Shown: positions 1-8,188 of the stretch, one piece after another
How positions within the stretch are numbered: the first letter of the stretch is position 1
Layout: each line of letters starts with the position of its first letter
Source of the DNA: an uncultured Erythrobacter sp.
GTDB lineage: Bacteria > Pseudomonadota > Alphaproteobacteria > Sphingomonadales > Sphingomonadaceae
Assembly (NCBI GenBank): GCA_947488085.1
Contig: CANKYI010000001.1
Span: forward strand, 2,985,928-3,049,927
Length of the DNA stretch: 64,000 bases
Direction of reading: 5' to 3'
Program-made: the position numbers and the translations under genes
The notes under the pieces: generated by a model
The model's database searches: none
What the model saw: only the letters and a program-made list of their open reading frames with translations
Told to the model about the DNA's origin: nothing

Positions 1-513
1 AAGGTGCTGGCAGAGCACGATGGTGCCAATCAGTTCGTAGTCCCAGCTCTCCTGATGCTGATCTATACCGGCGCACGGGTTTCAGAGATTGCGACACTGC
101 GCTGGCGCTACGTCCAGTTGCCGCGCCTCGCATTGCCTGACAGCAAGACTGGGCCGAAGACGATCTACCTCAATCCGCAGGCAATCGGCGTTCTCGATGC
201 TTTGCAACGGCGCGGAGAGAATCAGCTCGTCTTCCCGGCAATGTATCGCGAGAAGCCGATTAACCTGGGCCAGCACTGGGAGAAGATCAGGCGCAAGGCA
301 GCCTTGCCCGATGTGCGCCTGCACGACCTGCGTCACAGCTTTGCCTCTGTGGCCATCGCGAAAGGGATACCGCTCGCGACAATTGGGAAGTTGCTTGGCC
401 ATGCGCTTCCGGAAACGACGGCACGATACGCGCACCTTGCCGACGAGGTGATTACCGAAAGCGCCGACCGCATCTGTTGCAACCTCGCAAGCTCAATGGG
501 GATGACCGCATGA
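1..513 (+). CDS. Tyrosine recombinase/integrase, C-terminal part (cut by window start)
   Basis: This is the catalytic half of a phage-type tyrosine recombinase, which cuts and rejoins DNA through a covalent 3'-phosphotyrosine. The frame is open from base 1, so the true start lies upstream. Counting from the GTG at base 4, the catalytic residues are R25 (GARVSE), H107 and R110 (HDLRHS), H133 (LLGH) and Y142 (RYAHL). Its stop overlaps the start of the next recombinase in an ATGA junction, so the two are translationally coupled. The two share closely similar catalytic regions, which points to a tandem recombinase cassette. The substrate att site is not visible here. Confidence 0.9.
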   Translation, partial: KVLAEHDGANQFVVPALLMLIYTGARVSEIATLRWRYVQLPRLALPDSKTGPKTIYLNPQAIGVLDALQRRGENQLVFPAMYREKPINLGQHWEKIRRKAALPDVRLHDLRHSFASVAIAKGIPLATIGKLLGHALPETTARYAHLADEVITESADRICCNLASSMGMTA

Positions 514-1673
514 CGAGCTACGACCTCAAGCGCATACTTGCCGAGGAGCTCGCGCGTATCGTTCCGGGCGATGCAGGAAAGCGCCGCACGAAGTTCGACT
601 ACGTCCTTCCCGGTTTTGGCGAGCGTATCCATCCATCAGGCAAGAAGAGCTACGTCTTGCAGCGCACGATGGGCGACAAACAACGGCTCATCACAATCGG
701 CGATGCGGCCATTCTGACTGAGCGGATCGCCAAGGATGTTGCGCGCCGCCTCATTTTGAGGATTGAGCTTGGCCAGAATCCAGCAGACAAGAAGCAACGC
801 GGGAAGAACACGCCAACCTATGCATTCTTTCTTCGGTACTATTGGGAGGTGGCGGCTCCGACCTGGAAGGCATCCACGCTTGAGATTCACGATATCTACC
901 GGCGAACGCATTTGAACCATGCGTTCGCCGGAAAGTTCATCGACGAGATCAGCCATGCTGACGCTGTGCGCTGGCATGCAATGCTAACACGCTCGGCAGG
1001 ACCGGGCGCGGCCAACCGTGCTATGGAAATACTGAAGGCGATGTTCGGGAAGGCCGAAGCATGGGGCTATCTACCCGAGCACTCAAACCCCTTTCGTGGC
1101 GTGAAGCGCAACAAAGGGCGAAAGATCGAGCGATTCTTGAGCCAAGCCGAAATGGCCCGTCTTGGAGAAGCGCTAGCACGGCATCGGGCGGACAACCCCA
1201 ATGAGGTGGCGGTAATTTCGCTACTCGCTTTGACCGGGTGTCGGCGCGGCGAAATCCTCAACCTCACGTGGGGCGAGGTGCAGGGGCGCAAACTAAAGCT
1301 GACCGACTCAAAGGCAGGACCACGTGTCGTTTGGCTTGGTAAAGAGGCGAGGGCAGTTATTGATTGCTTGCCGCGCAGAAAGAGCCATGAGCGCGTCTTC
1401 CAGTTCGATGTGCTGCCCGTCTCCGCAATCGAATGGTTCTGGCGCATGCTGAGGGTCGAAGCGGGCATCGAGGATGTCAGATTACACGACCTGCGGCACA
1501 ACTATGCGAGCCTTGCCGCTCGTTCGTCCGAAACGCTGCCGATGATCGGCAGCTTGCTTGGTCATGGCGACGTGGGAACTACCGCAAGATACGCGCACCT
1601 CGATGATGCCTGCCTGTTAGAAACTGCTGAGTCGGTGGGAGCCGAGATAAGAAGTCAGCTCTTCGAGAGTTAG
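510..1673 (+). CDS. Tyrosine recombinase/integrase, second of a tandem pair
   Basis: A full-length tyrosine recombinase of 387 aa. The N-terminal 100 residues look like the arm-type DNA-binding domain common in genomic-island integrases (FDYVLPGFGERIHPSGKKSY), followed by a SAM-like core-binding domain and the catalytic domain. Catalytic residues are R246 (TGCRRGE), H326 and R329 (HDLRHN), H352 (LLGH) and Y361 (RYAHL). I chose the ATG at 510, which overlaps the stop of the first recombinase by four bases; an ATG at 477 is also in frame but lies well inside the upstream gene. It probably acts together with that recombinase to integrate or excise the element. Confidence 0.9.
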   Translation: MTSYDLKRILAEELARIVPGDAGKRRTKFDYVLPGFGERIHPSGKKSYVLQRTMGDKQRLITIGDAAILTERIAKDVARRLILRIELGQNPADKKQRGKNTPTYAFFLRYYWEVAAPTWKASTLEIHDIYRRTHLNHAFAGKFIDEISHADAVRWHAMLTRSAGPGAANRAMEILKAMFGKAEAWGYLPEHSNPFRGVKRNKGRKIERFLSQAEMARLGEALARHRADNPNEVAVISLLALTGCRRGEILNLTWGEVQGRKLKLTDSKAGPRVVWLGKEARAVIDCLPRRKSHERVFQFDVLPVSAIEWFWRMLRVEAGIEDVRLHDLRHNYASLAARSSETLPMIGSLLGHGDVGTTARYAHLDDACLLETAESVGAEIRSQLFES

Positions 1674-1763
1674 CGCTAGAAGCCGACATTCGCCTATCGA
1701 CCCAGAAGCAGAAGTTCACGTAGGCCAGCACCGCTGGTGGCCACGGACCCTGCAAACGAGCGC

Positions 1764-2249
1764 CTAATCGATATCAAGGTTATCACGCATCTTTGCTAGG
1801 GCTTTACCGAAGCGCTCAAGATCGTTGAGACCTAAACCAGAGAGAAGCCTTTCATAGGTGGCGTCTGCCTCCTTGCGCAATGCTGGCAGTAACTCAATTG
1901 CAGCAGGCAGCAGGTGTACATGCCACACGCGCCGATCATTTTGCGCACTTCGTCGTTCGACCAGCTCCATTTTCTCAAGCCTATCGATTGCCTGACCAAT
2001 ACTGGCGCGTTCTAGGTCTAGCCGCTTTGCTAGCTGCGTCTGAGTCATTCCAGGTGTCCGGTAAACATAGGCCAAAGTGCGCCACTGCGTGCGAGTGAGG
2101 CCAAACTGCTCGACTGAAAGATCAAAGTTGCGCCGCAATCGCGAGGTTACGTCCTCCAGCAAAAAAACGAACCGATCGGTGTCAGTCAGAAAGCTCTCTG
2201 CGGCTGCATCAGCGTCTTTGTCCAAATTGATTTCCATGTGGTCAGCCAT
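1764..2249 (-). CDS. MarR family transcriptional regulator
   Basis: A winged-helix repressor of the MarR family, which binds AT-rich dyads as a dimer and is released by small aromatic or lipid-like ligands. Visible features are the recognition-helix region MTQTQLAKRLDLERASIGQ and the wing with the family's D-x-R signature (NDRRVWHV). The start was set at the ATG at 2249, because the open frame upstream runs through the intergenic dyad. It is divergent from the hydrolase/thioesterase/efflux operon, so it most likely represses that operon and itself. The inducer is unknown. Confidence 0.88.
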   Translation of the reverse strand: MADHMEINLDKDADAAAESFLTDTDRFVFLLEDVTSRLRRNFDLSVEQFGLTRTQWRTLAYVYRTPGMTQTQLAKRLDLERASIGQAIDRLEKMELVERRSAQNDRRVWHVHLLPAAIELLPALRKEADATYERLLSGLGLNDLERFGKALAKMRDNLDID

Positions 2250-2276
2250 ACCACCGGGCTGAGAAAAATAAAGTAC

Positions 2277-2296
2277 TTTACTGTAAAATGATTTAC
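2277..2296. promoter_or_regulatory. Probable MarR operator between divergent genes
   Basis: The sequence TTTACTGTAAAATGATTTAC contains two overlapping dyads: TTTAC-T-GTAAA (2277-2287) and GTAAA-ATGA-TTTAC (2283-2296). It lies in the 66-base gap between the MarR start (2249) and the hydrolase start (2316). AT-rich, short-armed palindromes in such gaps are the usual MarR targets. Assignment to this MarR protein is an inference. Confidence 0.55.
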
Positions 2297-2315
2297 AATA
2301 TAGGAACTGATAGTT

Positions 2316-3203
2316 ATGCCGATTAAAGTTCAAACCATCAGAGGCCATGCCGCGATCAAGCTTGCCGCCGAAGTCTCAGGAAGTGAAATAGGACTGCCTG
2401 TCTTGCTTGCGCATGGTGGTGGGCAGACCCGCCGCGCCTGGAAGCGTGTCACTGGTGAACTCACCTCGGCTGGCTTCCGTGTCATTGCGCTTGATTTGCG
2501 CGGCCATGGCGACAGCGCATGGTCTGAAGACGGCTCCTATGACCTTCGTGACTTTGCTTCCGATCTCGTTGCGATTGCGTCCCAGCTGGATTGCAAACCT
2601 GCGGTTGTCGGTGCTTCGCTTGGCGGGCTTGCAGGCATGATTGCCGAGGGTGAACTTGCTTCGGGTAGCTTCGCCTCGCTCACTCTGGTGGACATCGCGC
2701 CACGGATGGAGCCAAGCGGGGTCATGCGCGTGGTGGGCTTCATGGAGAAGCATATTGATCGCGGGTTTGCTTCCGCGGAAGAGGCGGCGGAAATTATCGC
2801 CAGTTACATGCCGCATCGCCAGAAGCGCGGGGCTGGAGGTAACCTCAAACATTATCTGCGGCAAAAGGACGATGGCCGCTTCTATTGGCACTGGGATCCA
2901 ATGTTCATCCGCAACATCATGAATGACCAGCGCTTGGCTCCAGATCATCAGGAAAGACAGTTTGAAGGGCTGAGCCAAGCGGCGGCAAATTTGTCGCTAC
3001 CGCTCCATCTAATCCGGGGCGGGTCGAGCGATCTAGTTTCTGAGGAGTCAGTCGCGCACCTGCGTGAACTCGTCCCTCATGCCGAATACACGGACATTGC
3101 AGGCGCAACGCACATGGTTGTTGGAGATTCCAATGATGCATTTTCAGCTGCGATTGTCGGATTTCTCACAGGCCATCATGGTTTGGAGGCAAAGGCATCA
3201 TGA
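2316..3203 (+). CDS. Alpha/beta fold hydrolase
   Basis: A 295-aa alpha/beta hydrolase that probably cleaves an ester, lactone or similar bond. It has the oxyanion-hole HGGG segment (LAHGGGQTRRAW), the DLRGHGDS strand-loop typical of the family, the nucleophile elbow GASLGG and a late ATHMVVGD segment carrying the catalytic histidine. It is the first gene of an operon; its stop overlaps the thioesterase start by four bases (ATGA at 3200). Being coupled to a thioesterase and an RND pump under a MarR regulator suggests breakdown or export of a lipophilic compound. The substrate cannot be deduced. Confidence 0.88.
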   Translation: MPIKVQTIRGHAAIKLAAEVSGSEIGLPVLLAHGGGQTRRAWKRVTGELTSAGFRVIALDLRGHGDSAWSEDGSYDLRDFASDLVAIASQLDCKPAVVGASLGGLAGMIAEGELASGSFASLTLVDIAPRMEPSGVMRVVGFMEKHIDRGFASAEEAAEIIASYMPHRQKRGAGGNLKHYLRQKDDGRFYWHWDPMFIRNIMNDQRLAPDHQERQFEGLSQAAANLSLPLHLIRGGSSDLVSEESVAHLRELVPHAEYTDIAGATHMVVGDSNDAFSAAIVGFLTGHHGLEAKAS

Positions 3204-3613
3204 CAGAAGAGCCGATCGCTATTGAGCGCGAACAGCTGGAAGAGATGCTGCGCATTGCACCCTTTCACCAGTGGCTAGGCCTTGAGATACAATCATATTC
3301 CGCCGATCAGCTTCAGCTCCTAATGCCATGGCGCGAGGAGATTGTTTCCAACCCCATGCTAGGCGCCGCTCATGGGGGCGTTTTGGCGTCTCTTATCGAC
3401 CTTACTGGACTTTACACTCTCCTTGCGATGGGGGCGAAGGTCAAAGCCACCGCCGATCTAAGGGTCGATTATCATCGTCCAGCCACATCAGGACCGCTCA
3501 CTGCGACCGGGCGTATTGTGAAGATTGGGCGGCAGATATCTGTTGCAGAGACGCACATTACTGGCCCTGAGGGCAAGCTCGTAGCAAGTGGCCGGGGTGC
3601 CTACACATGCTGA
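3200..3613 (+). CDS. PaaI-type hotdog-fold thioesterase
   Basis: A 137-aa hotdog-fold thioesterase of the PaaI/YdiI group, which hydrolyses acyl- or aryl-CoA thioesters. The family signature is visible: N-x-x-G-x-x-HGG (NPMLGAAHGGVLASLID) with the catalytic acidic residue in the following helix, and a core strand with the DYHRPA motif. It overlaps the hydrolase upstream by four bases and the efflux adaptor downstream by seven, so the operon is tightly coupled. The exact acyl-CoA substrate is unknown. Confidence 0.87.
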   Translation: MTEEPIAIEREQLEEMLRIAPFHQWLGLEIQSYSADQLQLLMPWREEIVSNPMLGAAHGGVLASLIDLTGLYTLLAMGAKVKATADLRVDYHRPATSGPLTATGRIVKIGRQISVAETHITGPEGKLVASGRGAYTC

Positions 3614-4719
3614 GGCGCGGTGCCCTGTCGTGGCTGACTATCTGCGCAGTTGCTCTGGCCGGATGTTCGGATAGCTCGGAAACTGTCGATGTGACCGAAC
3701 CGGCCCAACTAGAGCCGCGCCAAGTCGAAACGATCATCGTAAAGACCGAGCTTTTGAGCAATCCGGTCAAGGCGTTCGGCACCATCGCAGCAAAACAGCG
3801 CAGTGCAATCGGCGCATTCGCCGAGGGGCCGGTTGAACGGATATTTGTTAAAGTCGGCGACAGGGTGACACGCGGGCAACCGCTCTTCCGAATTCGCCAG
3901 GCTGATTATCAGCGGAGCGTCGCGGAAGCGCAGGCGGCAGTTGATCTTACCGAGGCACAAGCGATTGAGGCAGAGCGCCGACATGGCCGAGTGATGGCGC
4001 TTGCCCCGAGAGGGTTCGTCTCTAAGGCGCAAGTCGACGCTATCGAAACCGAGTTGGCCGTCGCCCGCGCACAGAAAGCCCAAGCGGAGGCTGCACTTGG
4101 AACAGCAAAGCAGGCGCTTGGCGATACGATCACACGCGCACCCTATGACGGCGTCGTGACCGCGCGATTGGTGGATGAGGGTGTCTATCTCAACAATCGT
4201 TTCTCGATGGGCGGGCAATCTGCAGCGCTTGAATTGCAAGAGCTCGGGACAGTCGCTGCTATCGTCAATGCCCCGCAGGAATATGTGGACGCCTTTCGCC
4301 GAAACATGCCTGCTCGCGTGTTTATCGAAGGGTTCGATGAGCCGTTCGATAGCATCGTTTACATCATCAATGATCGCGTCGATCCGGAAAGCCGGATGGT
4401 CGAGCTGAGGCTCCCGATCCGCAACCCGAATTATCGGATTAGCTCCGGGCTGGCTGCACGCGCTCTGATTGAGGTTCCTCCCGAACCGGCGATCATCCTG
4501 CCGGGAACTGCCATTCAAGGCGACAATGCGTCCTCCAATGTCTTGGTGGTCGAGGACGGGAAGGCGCAGCGCCGCGAGGTGACTTACGAGAGTATCGACC
4601 TTGATAGAGTTCGCGTCCAGTCGGGGTTGAGCGAGGGAGACGAGGTCATACTCAATCCTCCGGCTACCTTGCGCGTGGGCGCGCCAGTCAAGCCGCGCCG
4701 CACCCCAAGCGAAACCTGA
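3607..4719 (+). CDS. RND efflux periplasmic adaptor lipoprotein (HlyD/AcrA family)
   Basis: A membrane-fusion protein of 370 aa that bridges an RND pump to an outer-membrane channel. The N-terminus is a lipoprotein signal with the lipobox LAGC (cleavage before the Cys near residue 20). It is followed by the barrel-sandwich hybrid half (AFAEGPVERIFVKVGDRVTRG), a coiled-coil hairpin rich in Ala, Glu and Gln (about residues 100-170), the returning lipoyl half (APYDGVVTARLVDEG) and a beta-barrel domain. One base separates its stop from the pump gene. No outer-membrane factor is encoded in this operon. Confidence 0.92.
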   Translation: MLRRGALSWLTICAVALAGCSDSSETVDVTEPAQLEPRQVETIIVKTELLSNPVKAFGTIAAKQRSAIGAFAEGPVERIFVKVGDRVTRGQPLFRIRQADYQRSVAEAQAAVDLTEAQAIEAERRHGRVMALAPRGFVSKAQVDAIETELAVARAQKAQAEAALGTAKQALGDTITRAPYDGVVTARLVDEGVYLNNRFSMGGQSAALELQELGTVAAIVNAPQEYVDAFRRNMPARVFIEGFDEPFDSIVYIINDRVDPESRMVELRLPIRNPNYRISSGLAARALIEVPPEPAIILPGTAIQGDNASSNVLVVEDGKAQRREVTYESIDLDRVRVQSGLSEGDEVILNPPATLRVGAPVKPRRTPSET

Positions 4720-4720
4720 T

Positions 4721-7700
4721 ATGTGGTTAGCCGACGTATCAATCCGGCGACCGGTCTTTGCGACGATGCTGATTGCATCGCTTGTCGTGCTTGGCATTGT
4801 CTCTTTTGGCCGTCTTGGCGTTGATCTCTTCCCTGAGGTCGAGTTTCCATACGTATCCGTTACCACCACCCTGCCCGGTGCTTCTCCGGGAACAGTCGAG
4901 ACTGAAGTTACCGACATTGTTGAGGAGCAGCTCAACACAATATCCGGCCTAAAACAGATGCGGTCCATCAGCGCCGAGGGTGTCAGCATCGTCAATCTGG
5001 AGTTCGAGCTGGAGGAAGATGCGGACCTGAAGGCGCAGGAAGTCCGCGACAAGATATCTCGGCTGGGAGGGGACCTACCCGCTGATGCCGAGCCGCCCGT
5101 GATTGAAAAAGTTGACCCGGATGCAGCACCGATCCTCTCGGTGCTTCTTTCGGGAGACTTGCCGATCCGTGATCTCACCACTTTCGCCGACGAAGTGGTC
5201 AAGGAGCGGTTGCAACGCGTGCCGGGTGTCGGTTCGGTTCAGCTTGTCGGCGGGCGCGAGCGCGAGATGCGCATTTGGCTTGATGCATCAGCCATGCGCG
5301 GACGCGGCGTGACAGCGGATGATGTGCTGTCCGCGATCCAGCGCGAGAACGCAGAGCTGCCGGGTGGACGGCTGGTAACCGATGGCCGGAACCGGCAGTT
5401 TGGCATCCGCACATTGGCCGAGGCGAGAAATGCGGCGGAGTTTGCCGCGATCCCGGTTGTCTATCGGCCCAATGGGCAAACCGTGCGGATCGGTGATATC
5501 GGGCGGGTAGAAGACGCGGTCGAAGACGAGAATAGCTATGCCCAGCTCGACGGCGAACTTGGCGTGGTGCTCGAAGTCCGCAAGCAAAGCGGCGAGAACA
5601 CGGTTGCCGTGGCTGAGCAGATACGCGCGGAAATCGAGGACATTCAAACCAACACGTCCGAAGGCGTGAACTTTGTCATCGCACGGGATACCTCGCGGTT
5701 TATCGAACAGGCGATCGGCGATGTTCTGTTCGACCTGTTTATCGCAGTGCTGCTGGTTGTGGCAGTGACCTTCCTGTTTCTGCTGAGTTGGCGTGCGACG
5801 ATTATTGTTCTCCTCGCCATTCCGACTTCAATCGTTGCGACCTTTGTCGCTTTTGCAGCGTTCGATTTCACCATCAACATGGTCACTCTGCTGGCGCTGA
5901 CGGTCGCGATTGGCCTGCTGGTCGATGATGCGATTGTTGTGGTCGAGGCGGTGCAAAACGACGTCGATGAAGGGGTTGAGCCTACAGAGGCAGCGCATTC
6001 AGCGACCAAGCGCGTGGCGCTGGCGGTCTTGGCCGGAACATTCGCAACGCTGGCGGTATTTGTGCCGATCGCCTTCATGGAAGGAATTGTCGGCCGCTTC
6101 TTCTTCCAATACGGGCTTGCAATTGTCTTTTCGGTCAGCGTGTCGATGCTGGTCGCCTTCACGCTTACGCCAGCCATGTCGGCTCGGCTGCTGCGTCCCG
6201 AACATGCCGATAGTGGCTGGCTTGGCAGGATAGAAGACTTCCATGTCGGGATGCGCAAACGCTATGAACGGCTGGTGGGATGGGCGATTGACCGCCGTTA
6301 CCTTGTGCTAGGTGGAGCGCTCGCCAGCGTGTTTATCGGAGGTTTATTCGCTTCCCAAGTTCCTAGCACCTTTATGTCGACAACGGATCGTTCTGAATTT
6401 CTTGCAACGGTCAAACTGCCGCTCGGAACGGGTATTGCGGGCGCGAAGGAAGCTGCGCAGCAGGTCGATGAAGCCTTACGAGAGCACCCAGAGGTTGAAC
6501 TGGTATTTGTGAGTGCAGGCAGCGGAAGCAACCCGAAGGTTCATGAACTCGATATCTATGTCGGCCTCACGCACAAACGCTCCCGAGATTTGTCACAAGA
6601 TGATCTGATGACATTTGCCCGCGATGCGCTCGGCGAAAATGTACCAAGCGCGCGCGAGATTGCCATCGAGGAGGTTCCTTGGGTGTCCGGGGCAGGCGTT
6701 GGACAGGTCGCCATTGAGCTCATCATCACGGGACGGGATTCAGCCGCAATCAACGACTATGCACAATTGCTCTCAGGCGAGCTCGCTGCTCAATCCAATT
6801 TTGTCGATGTGCGATCAACCTACGAAGGCGGACGTCCAGAGCTGCAAATTGTGGTCGACCGCGACCGCGCGGCAGACTTGGGAATTTCTGCCCGTAGTTT
6901 GGCCGCTGCATCCCGCACCCTTATCGGCGGCAGCGATGCCGGGACATTCAACGATAATGAGCGGCGCTACGACGTGCGGGTCCGCCTTGATGAAAGCGCG
7001 CGGCAGAGCCTCTCCGACGTCGAGACTTTGCCATTGCGAACCGGGCAAGGAACGCTGGTCGACCTTGCTTCGGTGGCCGAAGTCGAGGTCAACCAGAGCG
7101 CTGCAGAAATAGAGCGGATCGATCGATCTCGCCAGATTTCAGTATTGGCCAACACCGCGCCCGGTGTGCCTTTGAGTGTCGCCGTTTCACAGGTTGAAGA
7201 TTTGCTGGGTGCGAACCCGCCGCCTGCTGGATTGGCCACGCAAATGGAAGGCACCGCCCGCCGCTTGGCCGAAACGAGCGAAGCCATCTTCTTTGCCTTC
7301 GGACTGGCGCTTGTGGCGCTCTACATTGTGCTGGCGAGCCAGTTCAACAGCTTCGGCCAGCCGATCATTATCATGCTGACCGCGCCGCTATCATTCTCCG
7401 GCGCTTATTTTCTGATGTGGGCAACGGGCGAAGAGATGAGCCTCTTTGCCCAAATTGGAATGATCGCGCTGATGGGTATCGTGATGAAAAACGGTATCCT
7501 GTTGGTCGATCTTGCCAATCAGTATCGCGACCGAGGCGACGAGGCCGGTGCTGCGATGCGCAGCGCCGCCCCAGAGCGGTTGCGGCCCGTGCTGATGACT
7601 GCGCTGGCAGCGGTCTTCGGAATGCTACCTGTCGCCCTCGCGCAATCCGATGCCGCCGAATGGCGCAACGCAATGGGGTTCATAATCATCGGAGGCCTAA

Positions 7701-7834
7701 CGACCTCGACTTTCCTCACATTGCTCGTCGTACCAGCAGCGTACGTAGCGGCCTCGGACCTCAGCGACGGAGCAACCAAGCTACGCGCAAAACTTACGAA
7801 GCTCTGGGTCATCAGTTCAAGCCATTGGGCCTAG
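4721..7834 (+). CDS. RND efflux pump permease (HAE-1/AcrB-like)
   Basis: A 1037-aa inner-membrane RND transporter that expels hydrophobic compounds using the proton gradient. It starts with the family-typical MWLADVSIRRPVFATML. Two repeats of six transmembrane helices each flank large periplasmic loops. The TM4 proton-relay pair is visible in GLLVDDAIVVVEAV, and the second half contains the matching GIVMKNGILLVDLANQ segment. Full length matches the family. As the last gene of the MarR-controlled operon, it probably exports the substrate, product or inducer of the two hydrolytic enzymes. Confidence 0.94.
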   Translation: MWLADVSIRRPVFATMLIASLVVLGIVSFGRLGVDLFPEVEFPYVSVTTTLPGASPGTVETEVTDIVEEQLNTISGLKQMRSISAEGVSIVNLEFELEEDADLKAQEVRDKISRLGGDLPADAEPPVIEKVDPDAAPILSVLLSGDLPIRDLTTFADEVVKERLQRVPGVGSVQLVGGREREMRIWLDASAMRGRGVTADDVLSAIQRENAELPGGRLVTDGRNRQFGIRTLAEARNAAEFAAIPVVYRPNGQTVRIGDIGRVEDAVEDENSYAQLDGELGVVLEVRKQSGENTVAVAEQIRAEIEDIQTNTSEGVNFVIARDTSRFIEQAIGDVLFDLFIAVLLVVAVTFLFLLSWRATIIVLLAIPTSIVATFVAFAAFDFTINMVTLLALTVAIGLLVDDAIVVVEAVQNDVDEGVEPTEAAHSATKRVALAVLAGTFATLAVFVPIAFMEGIVGRFFFQYGLAIVFSVSVSMLVAFTLTPAMSARLLRPEHADSGWLGRIEDFHVGMRKRYERLVGWAIDRRYLVLGGALASVFIGGLFASQVPSTFMSTTDRSEFLATVKLPLGTGIAGAKEAAQQVDEALREHPEVELVFVSAGSGSNPKVHELDIYVGLTHKRSRDLSQDDLMTFARDALGENVPSAREIAIEEVPWVSGAGVGQVAIELIITGRDSAAINDYAQLLSGELAAQSNFVDVRSTYEGGRPELQIVVDRDRAADLGISARSLAAASRTLIGGSDAGTFNDNERRYDVRVRLDESARQSLSDVETLPLRTGQGTLVDLASVAEVEVNQSAAEIERIDRSRQISVLANTAPGVPLSVAVSQVEDLLGANPPPAGLATQMEGTARRLAETSEAIFFAFGLALVALYIVLASQFNSFGQPIIIMLTAPLSFSGAYFLMWATGEEMSLFAQIGMIALMGIVMKNGILLVDLANQYRDRGDEAGAAMRSAAPERLRPVLMTALAAVFGMLPVALAQSDAAEWRNAMGFIIIGGLTTSTFLTLLVVPAAYVAASDLSDGATKLRAKLTKLWVISSSHWA

Positions 7835-8188
7835 TAACTGACCGCGTTGGATTGTCCGCCTGTACGATTGCCTGAATTGAGATAGCGAATTTGGATGCCT
7901 TCAAGTTTTAGCGAGGCGAAGGGTCGTGAGCACAGAGCCCAATGTCCGCTAACACCCCCAGATCGCGACATTGCCTACAGCTTGAACTGGGCCGACAGCG
8001 GACTGTCTGATTTGTTACGAAATAACCGGCAAAGCGGATGCCGAACCGCTCATAGATAAGTCTCGAAGCTCTCCGCTATGTCCTATTAAGAGCACCTGCG
8101 GATAAGACGTCAATTTTGAAAATTCAGGAACAGAAAACTAGATCGACATAGCTTGTGTTATGTTCTGCACCGGAGTTAGACGCTTGTA
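7835..8188. other. Intergenic region, 354 bases
   Basis: No convincing gene, RNA or repeat is visible. The right part should hold the promoter of the large NTPase gene, but I cannot point to a strong -35/-10 pair. A weak GGAG lies somewhat too far upstream of the GTG start at 8189. It marks the boundary between the efflux operon and the first defence block. Confidence 0.4.

Noticed and set aside
3709..5202. Long minus-strand open frame of about 497 codons opposite the RND adaptor and pump
   Set aside because: It lies wholly antisense to two well-recognised genes, has no family features and reflects the codon bias of the plus strand.
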